A DNA stretch of 27,517 bases. Source: a virus. A program made the translations under genes and the position numbers. The stretch covers positions 1 to 27,517 of IMG/VR virus record IMGVR_UViG_3300043772_002033. One strand, given 5' to 3'. Below, piece by piece: positions 14,669-18,707 of the stretch. Position 1 is the first letter of the stretch. Each line of letters starts with the position of its first letter. The notes below the pieces were generated by a model. The model searched no databases. It was not told the DNA's origin and worked only from the letters and a program-made list of their open reading frames with translations.

Positions 14669-14982
14669 GAACCGTCTCCGTCTTCACGTGCTCGTCTTTC
14701 TATGAAATCCCCGAGGAATGCGTCCGGGATATCTGTCGCCCCGGCCGGAACGATGACGCGGTTTCCTACTGGTCTTCCCGGATCGAATGGGATTCCCTGG
14801 CGGATCCCGATTCCATCCGCGCCGAGCTCAAGGAAACCGGCGGATGGTCCGCGGACGATCTACGGGACGATGACGCGAACCGATGCCGGTTCATTTGGAT
14901 CCTCGCATGGAACGCGCACGACGAGCTGCACGATGAGGATGCCGTGATCGTCCGGAGGATGCCCAGGCACGGGCTCACCTGA
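14665..14982 (+). CDS. Hypothetical acidic early protein (cassette 3, gene 2)
   Basis: Protein of 105 residues from ATG 14665, which overlaps the previous stop (ATGA) and has GGGAGG upstream. Starts MRTVSVFTCSSFYEIPEECV; very acidic, with many Asp (WSADDLRDDDANRCRF, AHDELHDEDAV). Such strongly acidic small proteins in phages can act as DNA mimics, but no family is recognised. Its TGA is immediately followed by the third hammerhead. Confidence 0.65.
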   Translation: MRTVSVFTCSSFYEIPEECVRDICRPGRNDDAVSYWSSRIEWDSLADPDSIRAELKETGGWSADDLRDDDANRCRFIWILAWNAHDELHDEDAVIVRRMPRHGLT

Positions 14983-14987
14983 TCGCC

Positions 14988-15066
14988 GCCCGAAACGGTC
15001 CCTGGGTTCCCCCGAGGATCCCGGGGCCGTCCGGCGGGAGCGTCATTCCCGCCGCTGACGATGGGC
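14988..15066 (+). ncRNA. Type II hammerhead ribozyme, copy 3
   Basis: GCCC (14988-14991); GAAAC (14992-14996); stem III ACGGTCCC/GGGGCCGT (14995-15002, 15023-15030), 8 bp with one G-U pair and a long, partly self-pairing loop; cleavage after C15031 in GUC (15029-15031); stem I CGGCGGGA/TCCCGCCG (15032-15039, 15047-15054), perfect 8 bp with loop GCGTCAT; CTGACGA (15055-15061); U; GGGC (15063-15066). Same context as the other copies: directly after a TGA and 30 nt before the next ATG. Confidence 0.88.
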
Positions 15067-15095
15067 AGTATTCCCGTATAGGAAAGTAGGAAGTG

Positions 15096-15302
15096 ATGAG
15101 AAACAGAGAACGCGCCGCACGTGCCGATGCCGTGCTGAACAGATGCGCCGAGGAATCCGAGTGTGACCCGGGGGCTACTGCCCTGGCGGACCTACTTGCC
15201 GATGCCATGCATTTGCTCGGGCGCGAAGCCGTGCTGGATTCCGTCCGTCGGGCCGAGGCTCACCACCAGGCGGAGCTCGAAGAGGAAGGGGGTGCGTCGT
15301 GA
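15096..15302 (+). CDS. Hypothetical small early protein (cassette 4, gene 1)
   Basis: Protein of 68 residues, helical, starting MRNRERAARADAVLNRCAEE and ending in an acidic tail. ATG 15096 is preferred over the GTG one codon earlier; GAAAGTAGGAA (15082-15092) is the Shine-Dalgarno. No known family. Its stop overlaps the next GTG start. Confidence 0.6.
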   Translation: MRNRERAARADAVLNRCAEESECDPGATALADLLADAMHLLGREAVLDSVRRAEAHHQAELEEEGGAS

Positions 15303-15538
15303 AGTACGTCGGATCGACTTCCACTACCGTGACGGTCACTATGGACCGCGCCGAGCTGCATACGATGATCGCCGTGATGGCCGACGGTTGCCAGCAGCTC
15401 GATATGATTTCCTCGGACGGCGGGAACGATCCCGATACCCGGAGGGAATGCCGTCGGATGATGCTCCAGGGGGAGCGGATCCAGACGTTCCTGGCGCATC
15501 TCAACGATTCCCTGAACCTACCCCCGGCGACCAAGTGA
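15299..15538 (+). CDS. Hypothetical small early protein (cassette 4, gene 2)
   Basis: Protein of 79 residues with GTG start overlapping the previous stop (GTGA). A short beta N-terminus (VGSTSTTVTVTMD) leads to two helices (RAELHTMIAVMADGC and RMMLQGERIQTFLAHL). No recognised domain. Translational coupling to the upstream gene is likely, as it lacks a clear Shine-Dalgarno of its own. Confidence 0.6.
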   Translation: MKYVGSTSTTVTVTMDRAELHTMIAVMADGCQQLDMISSDGGNDPDTRRECRRMMLQGERIQTFLAHLNDSLNLPPATK

Positions 15539-15593
15539 TCCACGTCCTCTTCATTGAGTCTTCCGAATCACCACCGATCATTTAGGAACAGCC

Positions 15594-15851
15594 ATGACAA
15601 CTATCGACATCAGCATTTGCCCTACCGCTTTGGAGTTTGACAACGGCGACCGTTACGACGAAACCCGGCTGGTGGCCGCCGTGCGGCGTCATTTTGAGGG
15701 TCGCTATCCGTCCGCCCGAGTTTCCGTCCAAATCGGTCACCGCCAGGGAGACGCATGGGCGACCATTGACGGCGACGGATCGCGCGGCGAGGACGAGATG
15801 GGGGAGTTTTGGCAGCTCCACGCATCGGATGAACGCCTGTTTGCGTCCTGA
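15594..15851 (+). CDS. Hypothetical small early protein
   Basis: Protein of 85 residues starting MTTIDISICPTALEFDNGD. Alternating strands and one helix (RLVAAVRRHFEGRYP), ending with EDEMGEFWQLHASDERLF. TAGGAA lies before ATG 15594. A 55-nt gap separates it from the preceding gene. No family recognised. A longer minus-strand frame over the same bases looks like a shadow. Confidence 0.55.
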   Translation: MTTIDISICPTALEFDNGDRYDETRLVAAVRRHFEGRYPSARVSVQIGHRQGDAWATIDGDGSRGEDEMGEFWQLHASDERLFAS

Positions 15852-15867
15852 ATGAAAGGCGAATCCC

Positions 15868-15966
15868 ATGCATCTCGTCCTCCTCATCGCGTCCATTCCC
15901 CTCGCGCTGCTCGTCCTGGGCGCGGTCATCGGGAAGCTGCTGAACCGGCGGCATACGGATCCCTGA
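15868..15966 (+). CDS. Small single-TM membrane protein
   Basis: A 32-residue ORF with ATG 15868 and Shine-Dalgarno GAAAGG about 8 nt upstream. Residues 3-22 are strongly hydrophobic (LVLLIASIPLALLVLGAVIG), followed by KLLNRRHTDP, so one membrane segment with a basic, presumably cytoplasmic, C-terminus. Last gene before the terminator. Possibly a superinfection-exclusion or lysis-timing peptide; function unknown. Confidence 0.5.
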   Translation: MHLVLLIASIPLALLVLGAVIGKLLNRRHTDP

Positions 15967-15981
15967 CGGCTGTGATCTAGC

Positions 15982-16063
15982 ATCGCCAACGCACGGCGAT
16001 AGAATTCCAGTTCCTACTTTCGGCCCCTCCCGGGATTACGCCCCGGTCGAGGGGCTTTCATTT
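15982..16063 (+). ncRNA. Candidate 3'-end antisense RNA against the early leaders
   Basis: Three parts are seen: hairpin ATCGCC-aacgcac-GGCGAT (15982-16000); a single-stranded stretch containing TTCCTACTTTC (16011-16021), the exact reverse complement of the Shine-Dalgarno GAAAGTAGGAA at 15082-15092 and 22762-22772 (9 of 11 at 12216 and 13974); and a terminator hairpin with loop ATTACGC (16035-16041), the exact complement of the GCGTAAT loop of hammerheads 1 and 2. The order fits antiparallel pairing. It could be released from the 3' end of the early mRNA or simply be part of that UTR. No dedicated promoter is evident. The sRNA role is inference. Confidence 0.4.
16023..16063 (+). terminator. 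Rho-independent terminator of the early cluster
   Basis: GCCCCTC (16023-16029) pairs with GAGGGGC (16049-16055), extended by CCGGG/CCCGG (16030-16034, 16042-16046) with a 2-nt bulge; loop ATTACGC; followed by TTTCATTT. It lies 56 nt after the last gene of the cluster. Confidence 0.75.
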
Positions 16064-16101
16064 CCCGGGAGCCCCGCGCTTCCGTCTCGGTTATTCCGAT
16101 C

Positions 16102-16113
16102 ATTTCCGGAAAT
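16102..16113. promoter_or_regulatory. Perfect palindrome ATTTCCGGAAAT (candidate operator)
   Basis: A 12-bp perfect palindrome 16 nt upstream of the -35 box of the next promoter. The promoter spacer itself contains CCCG-atag-CGGG (16141-16152). Both suggest protein-controlled transcription; the binding protein is unknown, the MarR-like regulator downstream being one candidate. Confidence 0.35.
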
Positions 16114-16129
16114 CTCCCGATATTCCCAC

Positions 16130-16158
16130 TTGACGACCATCCCGATAGCGGGACAATT
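16130..16158 (+). promoter_or_regulatory. Predicted sigma70-type promoter
   Basis: TTGACG (16130-16135) and GACAAT (16152-16157, 16-nt spacer) or ACAATT (17-nt spacer). This is the best -35 match in the window. The first ATG follows at 16167, so the leader would be nearly absent. It would drive the 16167-16874 genes and possibly integrase. Confidence 0.6.
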
Positions 16159-16166
16159 CCCCGAAG

Positions 16167-16325
16167 ATGACGACTACCGGCGTTTACGAGAGCCGTGCGG
16201 TGCTGAAGGCTCGGATCGAGGAACTGGAACGGCAGCTCAAGGCGGTGGGCCTTGCCTTGATTGCCGTCAACGACGAACTGAAGAGGCTCAAGGAGGAACG
16301 CAAGGATGCGAGTCCCGGAGATTGA
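16167..16325 (+). CDS. Small coiled-coil protein
   Basis: A 52-residue protein starting MTTTGVYESRAVLKARIEEL; a continuous amphipathic helix with heptads (IEELERQLKAVG, NDELKRLKEERKD). No known family. With the promoter ending about 8 nt before ATG 16167, it is probably read from a leaderless or very short-leader mRNA. The following gene overlaps it by 20 nt. Confidence 0.5.
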   Translation: MTTTGVYESRAVLKARIEELERQLKAVGLALIAVNDELKRLKEERKDASPGD

Positions 16326-16527
16326 GGTCAGGGTGGCCGTGGAGTACCTCCGTGCCCGAGCCAGGGCGGAGGCGCAGCAGCAGGAGTGCACCCCGGATTC
16401 CCTCATGCTGTCGAAGGCGGCGGATCTTCTCGTCCGCCTTGCTGAAGCCCTTGCTTCAGCGCGTGAGCGGAACGTGGTCCTCCAGCGTCAGGTGGGCGAG
16501 TACGAGTGCAGGGAGATGGGGGCATGA
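16306..16527 (+). CDS. Hypothetical small helical protein
   Basis: Protein of 73 residues, almost all helical (MRVPEIEVRVAVEYLRARAR, ADLLVRLAEALASARERN). AAGGAGG is 9 nt before ATG 16306, a strong Shine-Dalgarno placed inside the previous gene. No recognised domain. Its stop overlaps the next start (ATGA). Confidence 0.6.
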   Translation: MRVPEIEVRVAVEYLRARARAEAQQQECTPDSLMLSKAADLLVRLAEALASARERNVVLQRQVGEYECREMGA

Positions 16528-16874
16528 GCCGTCGCGTAGCCCGTCTGACCAGCGATTATGGGATCGACCCGGAGCGTCAGAATCTCTCCGACGGTTCCTG
16601 GAAATGGCCTTCCGTTCGGCAGATGTTAGGGTATGCTAGCGCGGAACGGAGGCTCGAGAGGGCCATCGTCAAGGAGCTGTTGGCATTCCCCGAGGCGAAG
16701 ACCGTCAGTCTCTCCGGAGACCGGCTGCGGTCGATCCTCGGAAGTTCGTGGGAGTCCCGGATCATCGACATGGGTAAGCCTGGGTTGACCAAGGTGGCCC
16801 TGCTCGTCTGCGAGTCGTGCGTCCGGGTGTCTGTTCGATTCTCTAATCGGGCAATCGTTGCCCAGGTGTACTGA
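16524..16874 (+). CDS. Hypothetical early protein
   Basis: Protein of 116 residues from ATG 16524 (ATGA overlap with the previous gene; GGGGG upstream). Basic N-terminus MSRRVARLTSDYGIDPE, a helix ERRLERAIVKELLAFP, then LSGDRLRSILGSSWESRI and a beta C-terminus (KVALLVCESCVRVSVRFSN). No family recognised. Confidence 0.6.
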   Translation: MSRRVARLTSDYGIDPERQNLSDGSWKWPSVRQMLGYASAERRLERAIVKELLAFPEAKTVSLSGDRLRSILGSSWESRIIDMGKPGLTKVALLVCESCVRVSVRFSNRAIVAQVY

Positions 16875-17005
16875 TGCGCTTCCTCATCACGTCAGCGTCC
16901 CGTAAGTGGATACATTCCGAAATCGAATGGTACTCGGGCGGGGTTGTTTACCTCAACTTCTGCCGCAAGTGGGATTTCTGCATCGACTTGCGACTGTCAC
17001 GGCTT

Positions 17006-17011
17006 TACAAT
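17006..17011 (+). promoter_or_regulatory. -10 element TACAAT of the regulator gene
   Basis: TACAAT ends 7 nt before ATG 17019, so the start point would fall on or next to the start codon. No good -35 is seen at 16-18 nt; TTGCGA at 16988 is only 12 nt away. No Shine-Dalgarno precedes the gene, consistent with a leaderless mRNA. Confidence 0.35.
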
Positions 17012-17018
17012 CGTTTCC

Positions 17019-17369
17019 ATGCGAAGCGCAACGACACGACTGCTGGACGCGATGAGGATTCTCCGAACCGTGGATCCGGAGATACAGGTTCTCTATGCGG
17101 CGGTGTTCCTGGAGATTGCCTCGCGGCATCCCAAGCCCTGCCCGATGGCGCAGCTTCAGGAGATGTTCGGGACCTCGAGGGCGACCATCTCGAGGATCCA
17201 CGTCTACCTCTCGAGTCACGTCATCAAGACGACCTCGGACAAGAGGGCGGGGTACGGCCTCATCCGCTCGGAGGAGAACGCCGACAACCGGCGGTGCCTT
17301 GACCTCTACCTGACGGCGAAGGGGAAGACCGTGTACGAGCAGATCGTCGCGGCCATAGAAAGGAAGTAG
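17019..17369 (+). CDS. MarR-like winged-helix regulator
   Basis: Protein of 116 residues. Residues ~46-70 (PMAQLQEMFGTSRATISRIHVYL) form a helix-turn-helix; SDKRAGYGLIRSEENADNRR is a wing, followed by CLDLYLTAKGKTVYEQI, the 'LTxKGxxxxEQI' dimerisation helix of MarR proteins. ATG 17019 is chosen because of the -10 box 7 nt upstream; the frame upstream is open but lacks promoter or Shine-Dalgarno support. It lies 3 nt from the integrase gene, so the two are co-transcribed and it probably controls integration or lysogeny. Its ligand and operators are not known; the TGACACA or ATTTCCGGAAAT palindromes are candidates. Confidence 0.7.
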   Translation: MRSATTRLLDAMRILRTVDPEIQVLYAAVFLEIASRHPKPCPMAQLQEMFGTSRATISRIHVYLSSHVIKTTSDKRAGYGLIRSEENADNRRCLDLYLTAKGKTVYEQIVAAIERK

Positions 17370-17372
17370 CGG

Positions 17373-18428
17373 ATGAAGATCACCAAGCGAGGCGGGTCGT
17401 GGCAGGCAAGCGTCCAGCACGGCAAGAAGAGGATCCGCCTCTCGTTCAGGACGGAGCAGGAGGCCCGGGTCTGGGCCGCCGAGGCCGAGCTTGCGATTGC
17501 CAAGGGCATCGCGCCGCAGACGAGGCCGTCTGCACCGGGGACCACGCAGTCGGGGCGAACGCTCCTTGAGCTCTACCGGGTGACGCATGAGACGCGGTGG
17601 TCGTCGTGCTGGAGCACGGCGATGTCCGACCTTGGTAACAAGGTCGTCCAGGAGCTCGGGGCGGACTCGCTGATCGACGAGATCGACTTCGGGCGCATCG
17701 CGTCCTGGATCTCCGACCTCAAGGCGCGATCCCTCTCGCAGTCCACGGTGAACCGCCGGCTTGCCGCGTTGAGCTCCATGTTCACCACGGCGGTCAGCCT
17801 CGGGTGGATGAAGGAGAAGCCGAAGATCCCGTTCGGCAAGGAGCGCAAGCGGGAACGCCGCTACCTCACGCACGACGAGGAGGAGGAGATCCTCGAGCGG
17901 CTCCGCGGCACCCGGGAGTGGGGCCTCGCGGTGGTCGCCGCGGACACGGGGCTACGCCTCGGTGAGCTCCTCAACCTCAAGTGGAGGAACGTGCGCCCGG
18001 ACTCGGTGACGGTGGAGAAGTCCAAGAACGGCAACCCGCGCACGGTGCCGCTGACCTCCAGGAGCCGGGAGATCCTCTCCTCGATGCCCAGGGACCGGGA
18101 GGGTCCGTTCGCCCGGATGGACAGGTTCGAGTGCAGCCGCAAGTACAAGGCGGCCGTGCTGTCCGCCGGCATCGCCGACGACTCGGTGGTCTTCCATTCC
18201 CTCCGCCATACCTGTGCCTCCCGGCTGGTGACGATGGGGGTGGACATCATGCGGGTGAAGACCTGGATGGGGCACAAGTCGATCTCGACGACGATGATTT
18301 ATGCCCACTTGGCCCCGAACTCGCTATCGGACATTGTGACACGCCTCGACGACTGCACAAGACATAAACTCCTGTGCGACGGACGTGACACAAGTTGTGT
18401 CAAAATGACACAGAACCGAGCATCGTGA
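17373..18428 (+). CDS. int: Phage tyrosine integrase
   Basis: Protein of 351 residues. An arm-binding N-terminus (KRGGSWQASVQHGKKRIRLSF) is followed by a helical core-binding domain (about 65-165) and the catalytic domain with R195 (TGLRLGELLNL), a likely lysine in EKSKNGNPRTVPL, H275-xx-R278 (HSLRHTCASRL), H301 (MGHKS) and the nucleophile Y310 (MIYAHL). All key residues are present. AGGAAG precedes ATG 17373. It should recombine attP with a host tRNA-Leu gene: attP lies 24 nt after its stop. The int-attP-RNA polymerase order matches integrase-carrying marine podoviruses such as Prochlorococcus phage P-SSP7. Confidence 0.93.
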   Translation: MKITKRGGSWQASVQHGKKRIRLSFRTEQEARVWAAEAELAIAKGIAPQTRPSAPGTTQSGRTLLELYRVTHETRWSSCWSTAMSDLGNKVVQELGADSLIDEIDFGRIASWISDLKARSLSQSTVNRRLAALSSMFTTAVSLGWMKEKPKIPFGKERKRERRYLTHDEEEEILERLRGTREWGLAVVAADTGLRLGELLNLKWRNVRPDSVTVEKSKNGNPRTVPLTSRSREILSSMPRDREGPFARMDRFECSRKYKAAVLSAGIADDSVVFHSLRHTCASRLVTMGVDIMRVKTWMGHKSISTTMIYAHLAPNSLSDIVTRLDDCTRHKLLCDGRDTSCVKMTQNRAS

Positions 18429-18436
18429 CTAATAAT
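18405..18436 (+). promoter_or_regulatory. Possible promoter facing attP
   Basis: AATAAT (18431-18436) matches 5 of 6 of the -10 consensus; ATGACA (18405-18410) matches 5 of 6 of the -35, but the 20-nt spacer is long. It points into the tRNA half at 18452 and could drive the tRNA rebuilt after integration. Confidence 0.3.
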
Positions 18437-18451
18437 AACTGCTTCCAAACT

Positions 18452-18492
18452 GCGGGCGTGGCGAAATTGGCAGACGCATCAGATTTAGGTTC
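18452..18492 (+). other. attP core: 41 nt equal to the 5' half of tRNA-Leu(UAG)
   Basis: The sequence begins GCGGGCGTGGCGAAATTGGC and runs through acceptor 5' strand, D arm, 5' anticodon stem (TCAGA) and anticodon loop TTTAGGT with anticodon UAG (18486-18488), then two bases of the 3' stem. After 18492 it no longer fits a tRNA, and no 3' half exists nearby. It lies just after the integrase gene. It is therefore an attachment core, not a tRNA gene. Since both flanks are phage sequence, the window is unintegrated (or circular) phage DNA. Confidence 0.85.
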
Positions 18493-18496
18493 CAAT

Positions 18497-18520
18497 GTGC
18501 TGACTGTTTCCAAAGTGGAA
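18497..18520. repeat. Inverted repeat next to attP
   Basis: Near 18503-18522, CTGTTTCCA is followed by TGGAACAG, with a one-base bulge and a 3-nt gap. It lies 10-30 nt from the att core and might be a core-type integrase or excisionase site. Confidence 0.3.
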
Positions 18521-18707
18521 CAGTTGCATCGGATGCGGTGCATTCGGCTGTGTCTTGTGGAAATCGGCACGTGTGTCAATGTGTCGAAATGCGGACGGTC
18601 GCAAGTGTGAGGCTCAATTCTGACACAGGTGTGTGTCAGGAATCGTGGTCGGTCGTGATGGCGTGACACAACTCAACCGGGTCAAGGACGACCCAAGGAC
18701 AAGGATC

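Larger units (their letters stand above)
18386..18670. repeat. Array of TGACACA / TGTGTCA sites around attP (candidate integrase arm sites)
   Basis: Seven exact copies: TGACACA at 18386, 18406, 18621 and 18664; TGTGTCA at 18396, 18572 and 18632. One-mismatch copies lie at 18337, 18549 and 18580. Two pairs form palindromes: TGACACAA-G-TTGTGTCA (18386-18402) and CTGACACA-ggtg-TGTGTCAG (18620-18639). They flank the att core on both sides, as the arm sites of lambda-type integrases do; a repressor or excisionase could also bind them. Confidence 0.65.

Noticed and set aside
15582-15989. Minus-strand frame whose upstream DNA contains GAAAGTAGGAA and a GCGTAAT-loop hairpin
   Set aside because: The apparent leader is real on that strand, but the nearest usual start is 21 nt from the Shine-Dalgarno, no promoter is seen, and the protein looks like a shadow of the 15594-15851 gene. 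Kept as the alternative reading of the antisense element.
16874-17302. 142-codon + strand frame starting ATG 16874
   Set aside because: It overlaps the MarR-like gene by 284 nt in another frame, and its C-terminal part is clearly out-of-frame reading of that gene.
18452-18540. A complete tRNA-Leu gene
   Set aside because: Only the 5' half up to the anticodon loop is present; the following sequence cannot form the 3' anticodon strand, T arm or acceptor 3' strand.
18386-18670. CRISPR-like array
   Set aside because: The repeats are 7 nt, irregularly spaced and in both orientations, so they are protein-binding sites rather than CRISPR repeats.
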